From contig NZ_JANPVN010000001.1 in NCBI RefSeq assembly GCF_026157085.1, forward strand, positions 1,550,001 to 1,614,000: a stretch of 64,000 nucleotides of DNA, given 5' to 3'. Below, one piece after another: positions 8,196 through 17,572 of this stretch (its first letter is position 1; each line of letters begins with the position of its first letter). The DNA comes from Sphingomicrobium arenosum (GTDB lineage: Bacteria; Pseudomonadota; Alphaproteobacteria; Sphingomonadales; Sphingomonadaceae). Under the pieces are notes generated by a model that did not search any database, was not told where the DNA came from, and worked only from the letters and a program-made list of their open reading frames with translations. Both the position numbers and the translations under genes were made by a program.

Positions 8196-9605
8196 TTATT
8201 TGCGCGCGTAGGGGTTCTTCGGCGCGCGGGTGATGAGCCGGATGGGGATCGGCCCCAGCCCGAGGTCGCGGCGCAGCGAGTTGATGAGGTAGCGCTCATA
8301 GCTCTTGGGCAGCTTGTCGACCCGCGTGCCGAAGATGACGAAGGCGGGCGGGCGCGACTTGGCCTGCGTGATATAGCGCAGCTTGATCCGCTGCCCCGAC
8401 GGCGCGGGAGGTGCATGATTGGCGATGGCATCGTCGAACCAGCGGTTGAGCATGCCGGTGGGCACGCGGCTGGCCCATTTGTCGCGCAGGTCGAAGGCTG
8501 CCTGCATGAGCTGGTCGACGCCTTTGCCGGTCACCGCCGACACGGCGACGAGCGGCACGCCCTTGACCTGCGCCAGCCCCTCGTCGAGCGCGGCGCGAAT
8601 ACCGTTGTAGAGCTTGGCGGGGTCCTCGGCGACATCCCACTTGTTCAATCCGATGATGAGCGCGCGGCCTTCCTGCAGCACCTGGTCGGCGATGCGCAGG
8701 TCCTGCGCTTCCAGCCCGCGCGTGGCATCGAGGAGCAGGCACACCACCTCGGCGCGGTCGATCGCGCGCTTGGTGTCGAAGGCCGACAGTTTCTCCAGCT
8801 TGTCGTCGACCTTGGCGCGCTTCCTGAGCCCTGCCGTGTCGACGAGCTGCACCTCGCGGCCCTGCCATGCCCAATCGAGATGGATGGCATCGCGGGTGAT
8901 CCCCGCCTCGGGGCCGGTGATCATCCGGTCCTCGCCGAGCATCTGGTTGACCAGCGTCGACTTGCCCGCATTGGGACGCCCGACGATCGCGAGCTTCAAG
9001 GGGCCAAGGTCCTCGACGAGGATTTCATCGCCATCCTCGGGAACGACGAATTCTTCTTCCGCCTCGTCCGCCTCGTCCTCGACCGGTCCGTCCTTCTCGA
9101 GATGCTCGCGCAGGCCATCGAACAGGTCGACCACGCCCTCGCCATGCTCGGCGGACAGCGCGAAGGGATCGCCGAGCCCGAGCTCATAGGCCTCGAGCCG
9201 CCCGCCCTCGCCCGCCGAACCTTCCGACTTGTTGGCGGCGATGAGGATCGGCGTGTCGAGCCCGCGCAGCCAGTCGGCGATCTCGCGGTCCAAGGGGGTG
9301 AGGCCAGCGCGGCCGTCGATCAGGAATAGCGCGACATCCGCCTCGGCGACCGCGGCGCGGGTCTGGGCGCGCATGCGGCCGGGCAGCGTCGCATCGGCCT
9401 CGGTCTCGAAACCCGCCGTGTCGACGACGGTGAAATCCATGCCGAGCAGGCTCGCCTCGCCCTCGCGCCGGTCGCGCGTCACCCCCGGCTGATCATCGAC
9501 CAGCGCGATGCGCTGGCCCACGAGCCGGTTGAACAGCGTCGATTTGCCGACGTTGGGACGCCCGACGATGACGACGACGGGGAGCTTCTTGCGCTTGCTG
9601 ACCAT
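8196..9605 (-). CDS. der: Ribosome assembly GTPase Der (EngA)
   Basis: The 469-residue protein has two tandem GTPase domains, unique to Der. G1 loops are GRPNVGKSTLFN near residue 15 and GRPNAGKSTLVN near residue 210, with DTAGF/DTAGL G3 motifs and NKSE/NKWD G4 motifs. An acidic linker (DEADEAEEEF region) separates the domains, and a KH-like domain forms the C-terminus. Der acts in 50S subunit maturation. It follows bamB and a YfgM-like gene on the same strand, the same order as in E. coli. Confidence 0.97.
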   Translation of the reverse strand: MVSKRKKLPVVVIVGRPNVGKSTLFNRLVGQRIALVDDQPGVTRDRREGEASLLGMDFTVVDTAGFETEADATLPGRMRAQTRAAVAEADVALFLIDGRAGLTPLDREIADWLRGLDTPILIAANKSEGSAGEGGRLEAYELGLGDPFALSAEHGEGVVDLFDGLREHLEKDGPVEDEADEAEEEFVVPEDGDEILVEDLGPLKLAIVGRPNAGKSTLVNQMLGEDRMITGPEAGITRDAIHLDWAWQGREVQLVDTAGLRKRAKVDDKLEKLSAFDTKRAIDRAEVVCLLLDATRGLEAQDLRIADQVLQEGRALIIGLNKWDVAEDPAKLYNGIRAALDEGLAQVKGVPLVAVSAVTGKGVDQLMQAAFDLRDKWASRVPTGMLNRWFDDAIANHAPPAPSGQRIKLRYITQAKSRPPAFVIFGTRVDKLPKSYERYLINSLRRDLGLGPIPIRLITRAPKNPYARK

Positions 9606-9643
9606 CGCGCGGCCTTGGACCGCCGCGCGGGCCGGGTCAATGC

Positions 9644-10972
9644 CTAGCGCAGCGCGAAGAGCGTGCCCTTGTCACCCAGGAGGTAGAGCGCATTGCCCGC
9701 CACGACCGGCGGCAGGCTGAAGCCTTCGCCCATGTCGCGCTGGCGCAGGAAGCGCCCGCTGTCGGGATCGATCTCGATCAGCGCGCCTTCCGAGCTCGCC
9801 ACCCACAACTTGCCGCCTGCCAGCACCGGCCCCTCGTAATAATAGGGCCCGCGCTTCTTGTCCTCGTTCTTGAAGCGCGGCAGCTGGTTGATCCAGCGCA
9901 CGCGCCCGGTCTCCCGCGCGATGGCGAGGAGCTGGGCACGGTCGGAGACGACGAAGACCCAGTCACCCGCGACGGCGGGGGTCGAGGTGCCTGCGATCGA
10001 CAGTTCCCACAGGCGCTGGCCCGACAGGATGTCGAGCGCGACCATGCGACCGCCCTGCCCGACGGCGATGACCTGCCCGCTGTCGATGACCGGATCGGCG
10101 TCGATGTCGGACAGCGCCGACACGCTGGTCGAGACCGAGGTGCGCGACAGGGCGTCCTGCCACAGCAGGCGGCCGTTCTCGTAACGATAGGCGTTGAGTT
10201 CGCCCGAGCTGAAGCCCGCGACGATGGTGCCGCGACCCGCCGCCGGCGCGGCATTGCCGAACACGCCCGCGACTTCGAGCGCGGCGGCGGCGCTCCACTC
10301 GCTCTGCCCGTTGGCGGGGTTGAGCGCGAGCAGCTGATTGTCCTGGCTGGTCACGTAGACGTGGGTGCCATCGAAGGTCGGGGCGCCGCGCAGCGGGCCT
10401 GCCGGACGCACGCTCCACACGATGCCGCCGTTGGTGGCGTCGAGCGCGGCGACATCGCCGAGCCCGTTGGTCGCATAGACGCGGCCGTTGCCGATGACGA
10501 CGCCGCCGCCGAACAGCGAGGCGCGATCGCCCTCGACGCTGGCAAAGCCCGAGGCCCATTGCAGCGAACCGCTGGCCGCGTCGAAGGCGCGCACGACGCC
10601 GCGCGTGTCGATGGTGAAGACGCGCCCGCCCGCGACCACCGGGGCCGAGATCAGCCGCGCCGCGGTCGACGAACCCTCGCCGATCGACTGGCGCCACGCC
10701 AGCTGCGGATCGGTGGACAGTGCAAGATGGCCCATCGCCTTGGGCGCATTGCCGCCCGACTGCGCCCAATCCTCATTGGCGCGCGCGGCGGGCAGCGCGA
10801 AGGGAAGCGCGGCGGTCGTGGCGTCGATCCCGACCTCGACCTCGGCGCCCAGCACCGCGACACGCTCGCCCAGCACCGGGGTGCGGCTTTCCGATTTCTT
10901 GAACACCCCGCAGCCCGAAAGGCCCGCCGCGATGGCCGCGGCAAAGAGGAGCTTGGTCGTCGTTGCGCTCAT
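9644..10972 (-). CDS. bamB: Outer-membrane assembly lipoprotein BamB
   Basis: The 442-residue protein has a lipoprotein signal peptide ending in the lipobox LSGC (near residue 21). PQQ-type beta-propeller repeats follow, such as GGRVFTIDTRGVVRAFDA, GNGRVYATNGLGDVAALDA and GDWVFVVSDRAQLLAI. BamB is an accessory subunit of the BAM complex that inserts beta-barrel proteins into the outer membrane. It lies 5 nt after the YfgM-like gene and 38 nt before der. Confidence 0.94.
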   Translation of the reverse strand: MSATTTKLLFAAAIAAGLSGCGVFKKSESRTPVLGERVAVLGAEVEVGIDATTAALPFALPAARANEDWAQSGGNAPKAMGHLALSTDPQLAWRQSIGEGSSTAARLISAPVVAGGRVFTIDTRGVVRAFDAASGSLQWASGFASVEGDRASLFGGGVVIGNGRVYATNGLGDVAALDATNGGIVWSVRPAGPLRGAPTFDGTHVYVTSQDNQLLALNPANGQSEWSAAAALEVAGVFGNAAPAAGRGTIVAGFSSGELNAYRYENGRLLWQDALSRTSVSTSVSALSDIDADPVIDSGQVIAVGQGGRMVALDILSGQRLWELSIAGTSTPAVAGDWVFVVSDRAQLLAIARETGRVRWINQLPRFKNEDKKRGPYYYEGPVLAGGKLWVASSEGALIEIDPDSGRFLRQRDMGEGFSLPPVVAGNALYLLGDKGTLFALR

Positions 10973-10977
10973 ATGAC

Positions 10978-11688
10978 TTACTGTCCTTCTTGTTCGATCT
11001 GCGCGAGCGCGGCGCTGGCGTCCACGCCATAGCTGCCCGCCACCTGCACCGCGCGGCTGCGCAGGCTGGTCGGCAGGCTTTCATCCTCGGCGATCGTCTT
11101 GAAAATCTGTGCCGCTTCGTCGTCCTGGCCCTGTGCGAGCAGTGCCAGCGCCGTCAATTCCTTGGCCGCCCCATGGAAGGGCTGGCCGTCCTGCGCGAGC
11201 CCCTGGAGGCGCGCGACGACCACGTCGGGTTCGACCTGGTCGAAGTCGAGATAGGTCCAGCGAACCGTCGCCGCGGCGCGATAGGCCTCGGGCGCGTCGG
11301 CATCGCTCGCGACCGCCTGATAGGCGGCGATGGCGCCGGGCCGGTCGCCCCGGTCGAGCAGCACCGCGGCGCGCAGCATGCCCGCCGCCGCGCTCGCCAG
11401 CGGGCCTTCGCCCGCCTCGACCGCTTCGAGGCGGCTGGCGATACTGTCGGCCTGTTCCTCATCACCGAGATCGGCGATCACCTTGGCCAGTTCCTCGGCC
11501 CCGGCCTCGCCCTTCTTCACCTGCTGGCCCTGCCACCAGATCGAGCCGGCGACGGCGGCGAGGAAGAGGATGACGGCAGCGGCGATCCACTTGCCATATT
11601 TGCGACCGAAATCGGCGGCCTGCGCGCGGCGATATTCCTCGTCGACCTCGCGTTCGAACTGGGCTGCGTCTTGCGGGGGAAGTGCCAC
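10978..11688 (-). CDS. YfgM-like membrane-anchored TPR protein
   Basis: A short cytoplasmic stretch (AQFEREVDEEYRRAQAADFG) precedes one membrane segment (WIAAAVILFLAAVAGSIWW, about residues 31-49). A periplasmic alpha-helical TPR-like domain follows, as in YfgM/TPR_21 proteins. E. coli YfgM binds the SecYEG translocon with PpiD. Position directly before bamB and der supports orthology. The GTG at 11688 gives the usual family N-terminus (ALPPQ...); an ATG 54 nt upstream is possible because neither start has a strong ribosome-binding site. Confidence 0.85.
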   Translation of the reverse strand: MALPPQDAAQFEREVDEEYRRAQAADFGRKYGKWIAAAVILFLAAVAGSIWWQGQQVKKGEAGAEELAKVIADLGDEEQADSIASRLEAVEAGEGPLASAAAGMLRAAVLLDRGDRPGAIAAYQAVASDADAPEAYRAAATVRWTYLDFDQVEPDVVVARLQGLAQDGQPFHGAAKELTALALLAQGQDDEAAQIFKTIAEDESLPTSLRSRAVQVAGSYGVDASAALAQIEQEGQ

Positions 11689-11802
11689 TCGGGAAAACCT
11701 TCGATTGGACGGGACGGGCGGTGCGCCGCTTACGGCCACCATCCCCTCCCCAAAATGAATGGAGGCTGGCTTAGCGCCGCGCGTCGCGAAAGGCAAAGGG
11801 GT

Positions 11803-12675
11803 TCAGGACTTGGGCCGATAGGTCTGCGCGTCGGTCGGAAAGGCGCCCGAGCGCACCTCGCCCGCATAGGTCTCGACCGCCTTGGTGATCTGGTCGCCAA
11901 GATCGTGATAGACCTTCACGAAGCGCGCGGTGCGCTCGAACAGGCCGAGCATGTCCTCGGTCACCAGTACCTGCCCGTCGCAGTCCTTCGACGCGCCGAT
12001 GCCGATGACGGGGACCGGCGAGGCGTTGGTCACCGCGCTGCCGATCTCTTCCATCACCCCTTCGACCACGATGGCAAAGGCACCCGCATCGGCGACCGCC
12101 TGTGCATCGGCGAGGATCTTGGCTTCCTCGCTGTCGTCCTTGCCCCGGGCGCGATAGCCGCCGAGCATGTTGACCGCCTGCGGGGTGAGGCCGACATGGC
12201 CCATCACCGGGATGCCGCGTGCGGTGAGGAAGCGAATGGTCTCCGCCATCGCCTCGCCGCCTTCGAGCTTGACCGCCGCGCAGCCGGTTTCCTTCATGAT
12301 GCGCGATGCGCTCTCGAACGCCTTTTGCGGCGACGCCTCATAGCTGCCGAAGGGCATGTCGACGATGATCATCGCGTGCCACGAGCCGCGCACAACGGCG
12401 GCGCCATGCGCGCACATCATGTCGAGGCTGACGGGGATGGTGCTGTCGAGGCCGTAGATCACCTGGCCCAGGCTGTCGCCGACGAGGATCATGTCGCAAT
12501 GCGCATCGAGCAACTGCGCCATGCGCATCGTATAAGCGGTGAGCATGACGAGCGGCTCGCCGCTGCCGTCGGGCCTACGCTTGCGCGCCATGATCTTGGG
12601 CGCGGTCATGCGTTTGCCCGGCGCCGGTTTGGGCGTCGCGCGGCTGGTATCGGTATCGATGGTGATCTTGGACAT
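11803..12675 (-). CDS. panB: 3-methyl-2-oxobutanoate hydroxymethyltransferase PanB
   Basis: The 290-residue TIM-barrel enzyme adds a hydroxymethyl group from methylene-tetrahydrofolate to ketoisovalerate, the first committed step of pantothenate synthesis. Motifs include LTAYTMRMAQLLD, the metal-binding LVGDSLGQV, DMPFGSYEAS, KLEGGEAM, GHVGLTPQ and GIGASKDCDGQ. It is the upstream neighbour of the YfgM-like gene with a gap of about 115 nt. It is divergent from a methyltransferase-like gene. panC is not in the window. Confidence 0.97.
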   Translation of the reverse strand: MSKITIDTDTSRATPKPAPGKRMTAPKIMARKRRPDGSGEPLVMLTAYTMRMAQLLDAHCDMILVGDSLGQVIYGLDSTIPVSLDMMCAHGAAVVRGSWHAMIIVDMPFGSYEASPQKAFESASRIMKETGCAAVKLEGGEAMAETIRFLTARGIPVMGHVGLTPQAVNMLGGYRARGKDDSEEAKILADAQAVADAGAFAIVVEGVMEEIGSAVTNASPVPVIGIGASKDCDGQVLVTEDMLGLFERTARFVKVYHDLGDQITKAVETYAGEVRSGAFPTDAQTYRPKS

Positions 12676-12720
12676 GGGAAGCTTCTAGCGCTCGCCCGCG
12701 CGCGCGGCTAGGCTCGGCTG

Positions 12721-13212
12721 ATGCGCGATCAAAAGGCCCCCGATCATCCGCAGGTCATCGCTCCGCCGCCGCTCATCTTCGGCGTGCCCCTCGTGCTTCT
12801 CTTATGGGCGCACGACCGCCTGTCGGGGACATGCGACATTCCCGTTCACCTGCTGAACTGGCCGATACGGGCGTTCTTCGGCGCGGCGACCGTCATCGCG
12901 GGCGCGATCCTCATGGTCACCGCACTGGCGGCCTTCAAACGCGCCGACACGCCGCCCGAACCGTGGAAGGCGACCCGCGCGCTGACGTTGGCGGGGCCCT
13001 ATCGGCTGACCCGCAACCCCATGTATCTGGGCATGGCCTTTGCCTATGCGGGGATCGGCATCATCGCCGGCTGCCTCATGCTGCTCGGCTCGCTGGTGCT
13101 GGTCCTGATCGTCATCGACCGGCTCGTGATCGACCGCGAGGAAGCCTATCTCGCGCACAAGTTTGGCCAGCCCTACACGGACTATCTCGCCCGCTCGAAG
13201 CGCTGGTTCTAG
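12721..13212 (+). CDS. Isoprenylcysteine methyltransferase-like membrane protein
   Basis: The 163-residue protein has four hydrophobic segments and the ICMT/PEMT-type C-terminal motif. That motif consists of GPYRLTRNPMYLG, then REEAYLAHKFGQPYTDYLAR and a final RW. Such enzymes use S-adenosylmethionine to methylate membrane-embedded substrates; the bacterial substrate is unknown. The gene is divergent from panB. Its TAG stop shares CTAG with the stop of the convergent DUF427 gene. Confidence 0.8.
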   Translation: MRDQKAPDHPQVIAPPPLIFGVPLVLLLWAHDRLSGTCDIPVHLLNWPIRAFFGAATVIAGAILMVTALAAFKRADTPPEPWKATRALTLAGPYRLTRNPMYLGMAFAYAGIGIIAGCLMLLGSLVLVLIVIDRLVIDREEAYLAHKFGQPYTDYLARSKRWF

Positions 13213-13490
13213 CCGACCTCGACACCCTTCCAGAAGGCGATATGCCCCTTGATCTCGGAGGCTGCCTGCTTGGGCTCCTCATAGGTCCAGGCCGCATCGG
13301 CATTGGTGATGCCGTCGGCCTTGATCGAATAATAGCTCGCCTCGCCCTTCCACGGGCAATGGCTCTTGGTGTCCGACGGTACGAGCCGGTCCATCTTCAC
13401 GTCGTCGCGCGGGAAATAATGATTGCCCTCGACTTCGACGGTGTTGTCGCTGTCGGCGATGACGTCGCCGTTCCATGTGGCCTTGACCAT
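13209..13490 (-). CDS. DUF427 domain protein
   Basis: The 93-residue protein is a single DUF427 domain with the family features ATWNGDVIADSDNTVEVEGN near the start, HCPWKGEASYY in the middle and AAWTYEEPK. The biochemical role is unknown. AGGAG at 13499-13503 is only 2 nt from the first ATG (13496) but 8 nt from the second (13490), so the second was chosen. It overlaps the convergent methyltransferase-like gene by 4 nt. Confidence 0.88.
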   Translation of the reverse strand: MVKATWNGDVIADSDNTVEVEGNHYFPRDDVKMDRLVPSDTKSHCPWKGEASYYSIKADGITNADAAWTYEEPKQAASEIKGHIAFWKGVEVG

Positions 13491-13544
13491 GTTCATTCTC
13501 CTGCTTGGGAAAGTGAACGTGGCCCGGCCATCACGCGTTCCAGC

Positions 13545-13898
13545 CTAGTCGTGGATGCCGGTCATCTTTTCATAGCCGGTCGAATCATAGCCCACGAGCA
13601 CGGTCTCGCCGTCGGTGACGACGGGGCGCTTGATCATGGTCGGATGCGCGCTCATCAGCAGCATCGCCTTGTCGGCGTCGATATCGTCCTTCAAGGGCGC
13701 GGGCAGTTCGCGGAAGGTGGTGCCGCGCTTGTTCAACAGCGGCTCCCAGCCCATCTCGAGCACCCACAATTCGAGCGTCTCCTTGTCCACGCCGGTCTTC
13801 TTAAAGTCGACGAAGCTGTAGGGGATCTGGCGCTTCTCGAACCAGTTCTTGGCCTTCTTGACCGTATCGCAATTGGGGATGCCGTACATGGTGATCAT
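13545..13898 (-). CDS. ArsC/Spx-family reductase-like protein
   Basis: The 117-residue thioredoxin-fold protein has a single active-site cysteine, C10, in GIPNCDTVKKAKNW. RPVVTDG, with the conserved arginine-proline of the ArsC/Spx/YffB family, follows near residue 91. The lack of a CxxC pair fits the YffB-type subgroup, proposed to be glutathione-dependent thiol reductases, rather than Spx with CxxC. The start MITMYG is preceded by an AAGAG stretch. The open frame continues far upstream but without family similarity. Confidence 0.85.
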   Translation of the reverse strand: MITMYGIPNCDTVKKAKNWFEKRQIPYSFVDFKKTGVDKETLELWVLEMGWEPLLNKRGTTFRELPAPLKDDIDADKAMLLMSAHPTMIKRPVVTDGETVLVGYDSTGYEKMTGIHD

Positions 13899-14112
13899 GG
13901 GAGCTGCTCTTTTTGGAAATTCTGCAAAGTCGCCCGCCATATGCAAAAGCCCCGCGCCTCTTTCAACCATTGACGCACGACCATGCCATATCAGGACCCG
14001 TCCATCCCGGCCTCGTCCAGCGACCGCCGTTCGTCGAAAGGCGATGGCCCTGTGTATTGCCGGGATATAACAGTAAGGTCGAATTTCCCCATAATGGATA
14101 ACCGATTTCCTC

Positions 14113-15078
14113 ATGCGCTTCCTTCCTGCCCTTCTTGCCTCCACCCTCCTTGCCTGTACCGCCGCCAACCAGCCCGATCCTGCACAGAGCGTGACGGTCA
14201 CCGCGACCGGCGACAAGGTCACGGCCCAGGCACCGCCACCCCTCACCGCCGACAGCCAGTTCCAGGCGGGCTCGATCGCCAAATGGACGTGCAGCCTCGC
14301 CGCGATGCGGCTGGCCGAGGCGGGCATGCTGTCGCTCGACGACACGGTCGCGACGCTGCTGCCCGGCTATGGCGGCGAGGCGGGCGAGGTCACGCTCGGC
14401 GAACTGCTCGCCAATCGCGCGGGACTCGCCGACGGCCTCACCGCCGCGCTCGAGGCCGAAGGGAACGACGACCTGCTCGCGCTCGATCTCACCGCCCTCA
14501 ATGCCGCCAACCGCTTTGCCGCCGGCGCGCCCGTCCCGGCCGAGCGGCGCGGCTATAGCTACGACCTCGTCAACTGGATCCTCGTCCAGGCGGTGATCGA
14601 ACAGGCCAGCGGCGCGCCGCTAGCCGAGGCCATGGACCGGCTCGTCATCGCGCCCGCCGCGCTTCCCGCCACCCGCTTCGACAGCGGCACGCCCATCCTC
14701 GCCGACGCCCCCGAAGTCGTGGGCGAGGTCATGCCCATCCCCGGCTGGCTCGGCTGTGCGGGCGGCATGGTCACCACTCCGGCCGACCTTGTTCAGCTGA
14801 TGCGCTTCGCCGCGACCGACGCGCTCGGCGAGGAGGCGCTGGCGACCTTCACCACGCCGACCACGCCCGAGGAAAATTACGCCCTCGGCGGCCGGGTCCG
14901 CAAGGACGAGGAGGGCGCCCCAATCTTCTGGTTGTCGGGCTCGAACGGCGCGTTCAAGAGCCGCGCTGCCTATCGGCTCGGCACCGGCGACGCCTTTGCG
15001 GCGATGAACGCGGTCGACGATGCGGACGGGCTCGAGGAAGCGATGGAAGACTGGCTGGTCAGGACGCGCCAGCGCTAG
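14113..15078 (+). CDS. Lipoprotein serine hydrolase, beta-lactamase fold
   Basis: This 321-residue protein has a lipoprotein signal peptide with lipobox LLAC. The domain is a class C beta-lactamase/DD-peptidase-like hydrolase. The catalytic SxxK is SIAKW near residue 55, followed by the tyrosine motif in YSYDLVN (normally YSN, so the third position differs). The length is short for the family and a clear KTG/HxG box was not found. It may act on peptidoglycan or esters in the periplasm. It overlaps the convergent MATE gene by 20 nt. Confidence 0.75.
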   Translation: MRFLPALLASTLLACTAANQPDPAQSVTVTATGDKVTAQAPPPLTADSQFQAGSIAKWTCSLAAMRLAEAGMLSLDDTVATLLPGYGGEAGEVTLGELLANRAGLADGLTAALEAEGNDDLLALDLTALNAANRFAAGAPVPAERRGYSYDLVNWILVQAVIEQASGAPLAEAMDRLVIAPAALPATRFDSGTPILADAPEVVGEVMPIPGWLGCAGGMVTTPADLVQLMRFAATDALGEEALATFTTPTTPEENYALGGRVRKDEEGAPIFWLSGSNGAFKSRAAYRLGTGDAFAAMNAVDDADGLEEAMEDWLVRTRQR

Positions 15079-16438
15079 GCCGACGCCACACCACCCACCA
15101 CAGCATCGCCGCCGCGATCGCGCCGCCGAACAGGTTGGCCGCCAGTTCGGCCGCGTAAATGCCGCTGGCGCCCCAGCGCGCGCCCAGCCACCAGGCGGCC
15201 GGCACCATCACGAGCAGCACGCGTGCGAGGCTCTGCACCAGCGCGTTGCCGGCGAAGTCGAGCGCATTGAGCGCCCCGTTCGCCATGATCAGCACGCCAT
15301 AGCCCGCATAGCCCCAGGCGGCGATGAGGAGATAATCGCTCATCTGCGCGATCACGGCGGGATCGTCGGTGAAAATCCCTGCGAAGGTTTCGCGAAAGGC
15401 GACCAGCAGCGCGCCGATGCCTAGGCCATAAGCGATACAGAAACCGCCCGCCCAGAGTAGCGCCTGGCGCACGCGGCCCAGATGCCCCGCGCCCCAATTC
15501 TGCCCGACGATCGCGCCGATCGAGGCCGAGAGCGAGAGGAGCGGTACGACCGCGAAGCTTTGCAAGCGCCCGCCCGTGCCGAACCCCGCCACCGCAGCCT
15601 CGCCCGCCGATGCCGCGAGGAAGCCGGTCAGCACGCTGAGCCCGATGGGGTTGATCGAGTTGGAAAAGGCCGCCGGGCCCGCCACCCTAGCGATGGCGCC
15701 GCTGCCGCGCTTCCAGTCGCATTGCGGCAGCGTGGTCGGGGAAAAGGGCAGTGCGCTGCGCTGGAGGAAGAAGAAGCCGATCAGCACCGCGACCATCCAG
15801 CCGCCCACCGTCGCCCAGGCCGCCCCGGCAATCCCCATGCCCGGCACACCGAACGCCCCGGTGATGAACAAGGGGTCGAGGATCCAATTGGCCACCGCCA
15901 GCGCGAGCAGCACCGAGGACGAGCGCTTGGCGAGCCCCTGTCCGCGCAGGCATCCATTCACCCCCATGCTGACCAGCAGCAGCGGAAAGAAGAGCGCGAA
16001 GGGCGCCATATAGGCATCGATCAATGGCAGGATCGCCTCGTCGGCCTGCATCAGCCGGAACAGCGCATGGCGTCCGGTATAAAGGCCGAGCCCGACGACG
16101 ATTCCGAAGATCGCCGCCAGCACGATGCCCATGTTGCCGCGCCGCCGCGCGAGATCCTCGTCGCCCTGCCCTAGGGCGCGGCTGACGACGCTCGAGATGC
16201 CCGCGATCACGCCGACGCCAAGCGACGACAAAGCGACCGTGACGGGAAAGATGAAGCTGATCGCCGCCAGCGCGTCGGCGCCCAATTGGCCGACGAAATA
16301 AGCATCGATGATGCCGACGCTCATCAAGGCGGCGCCCCCGACCATCATCGGCAGCGTTTGGCTGACGAGATGGCCGGGGATCGATCCGGTCGCGAGCTTG
16401 GCGGCTGCGGATTTGCGAGGGGGGCTGTCGGCGGGCAT
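15059..16438 (-). CDS. MATE family multidrug efflux transporter
   Basis: The 459-residue protein has about twelve membrane segments and the two internal MATE halves. The first half starts at PGHLVSQTLPMMVGGAALM with VDAYFVGQLG-type and SSVVSRALGQGD motifs. The second is recognisable at ASIGAIVGQNWGAG. MATE proteins expel cationic drugs or metabolites by Na+ or H+ antiport. The start MPADSPPRK was chosen because the longer open frame upstream has no membrane character. The end overlaps the neighbouring serine hydrolase gene. Confidence 0.9.
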   Translation of the reverse strand: MPADSPPRKSAAAKLATGSIPGHLVSQTLPMMVGGAALMSVGIIDAYFVGQLGADALAAISFIFPVTVALSSLGVGVIAGISSVVSRALGQGDEDLARRRGNMGIVLAAIFGIVVGLGLYTGRHALFRLMQADEAILPLIDAYMAPFALFFPLLLVSMGVNGCLRGQGLAKRSSSVLLALAVANWILDPLFITGAFGVPGMGIAGAAWATVGGWMVAVLIGFFFLQRSALPFSPTTLPQCDWKRGSGAIARVAGPAAFSNSINPIGLSVLTGFLAASAGEAAVAGFGTGGRLQSFAVVPLLSLSASIGAIVGQNWGAGHLGRVRQALLWAGGFCIAYGLGIGALLVAFRETFAGIFTDDPAVIAQMSDYLLIAAWGYAGYGVLIMANGALNALDFAGNALVQSLARVLLVMVPAAWWLGARWGASGIYAAELAANLFGGAIAAAMLWWVVWRRPSAGAS

Positions 16439-16482
16439 TGCAGCCACAAGCGCTAACCGCCCCCTCCTTGTTCCGCCAGCCC

Positions 16483-17487
16483 TTAACGCGGCTGCGGCTT
16501 GCACCTGAGGCTCACCGCCGCATTCTCGCGGCGATGCAGGCCGAGGCCGGAAAGCTGCACGAAGGGCGCGGCGGGGATGAGGCGCAGCCCCGTCTTGGGG
16601 TCGACGATCACGCCCTGCTGCGGCCACGTCGCCACCAGTTCGGCTTCGACCGAGCGGGCGTTGTCGGGCCCGTCCGACTGGCGGACGACGGGCTGCGCTC
16701 CCTCGCGGTGGTAGAAGCGCAGGTTCCAGTCGGCATCCTTTCGGGTGCGGAAATCGGCCTTCACGATCATCGCGCTGGGGCACAGCTGGCCGCCCAGCGG
16801 GCGATATTTGGTGCCCGTTACCGACAGCGAGACATCGGACAGCGGCGCCTGCGTGCTATTGCGTGCGGGCGGCGCCGTCCGGCCACCCGAGGTGCGGGCA
16901 TTGTGGCGGGCCATCGAGCCTTCGCGCGCCAGGCAGCGCACCTTCAGCGGCACCGGTTCGTGATCGGTCACATCGCGCGTCGTCCAACCCACCGCGTTGC
17001 GCTGCCAGGTCGCGAGCGCCATCACCTGGTAGGCATTGGGAACGACATATTCATGGTCCATCGACTGAAAGGCTGCGCGCTGCCGGGGGGCTACCTCGCC
17101 GAGCTTCTGGTTGCAAAGCGCGACCGGGTCGACGCGATCGCTCATCGCCTCCCATTCGACCCGATAGCTGCGATTTCCCGCAGGGGTCGGCTCGGACATG
17201 AACCGGCTTCCACCGCCCACATAGAGACCGCCCGAGCGATAGCTCCAGCCGCGGCGCCAGGGTTCGCCCGACACCCAGAAGGTCGCGGCAAGGTTCTTGG
17301 CGGCAATCCGGTCGTAGCGGCTGCCGTCCGATTGCACCGACACTTCCGGCAGCTGATAGGGCTTGCCCGGTGCCATCTCGCCATAGGCCACGCGGACCGT
17401 CAGCTTGTCCCCGGCCTGCGCCTCACCGGCCCCGGCGAACAGCGCCAGCACCGACGCGGTCATCGCCAGTTTCTCGATCATCTTCAT
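16483..17487 (-). CDS. Secreted protein, function unknown
   Basis: The 334-residue product has a typical signal peptide with cleavage expected after GEAQA near residue 24. The mature protein has scattered cysteines (VALCNQK, KVRCLAREG, QLCPSAMIV, SLRCKPQPR) that could form disulfides. A tryptophan-rich N-terminal part (WVSGEPWRRGWSYRSGG) and the segment YHREGAQPVVRQSDGPDN are also seen. The ATG at 17487 was chosen because AGGAG lies 8 nt upstream; a GTG 3 nt earlier is possible. No family was recognised. Confidence 0.75.
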   Translation of the reverse strand: MKMIEKLAMTASVLALFAGAGEAQAGDKLTVRVAYGEMAPGKPYQLPEVSVQSDGSRYDRIAAKNLAATFWVSGEPWRRGWSYRSGGLYVGGGSRFMSEPTPAGNRSYRVEWEAMSDRVDPVALCNQKLGEVAPRQRAAFQSMDHEYVVPNAYQVMALATWQRNAVGWTTRDVTDHEPVPLKVRCLAREGSMARHNARTSGGRTAPPARNSTQAPLSDVSLSVTGTKYRPLGGQLCPSAMIVKADFRTRKDADWNLRFYHREGAQPVVRQSDGPDNARSVEAELVATWPQQGVIVDPKTGLRLIPAAPFVQLSGLGLHRRENAAVSLRCKPQPR

Positions 17488-17572
17488 CACTCATACTCCT
17501 TCGTCTCAAGTTGGATCATCGATCCATCTTTTCGCCGACGAAGGTGTCGGTTCGATGCGCCGAGCCCAGCGC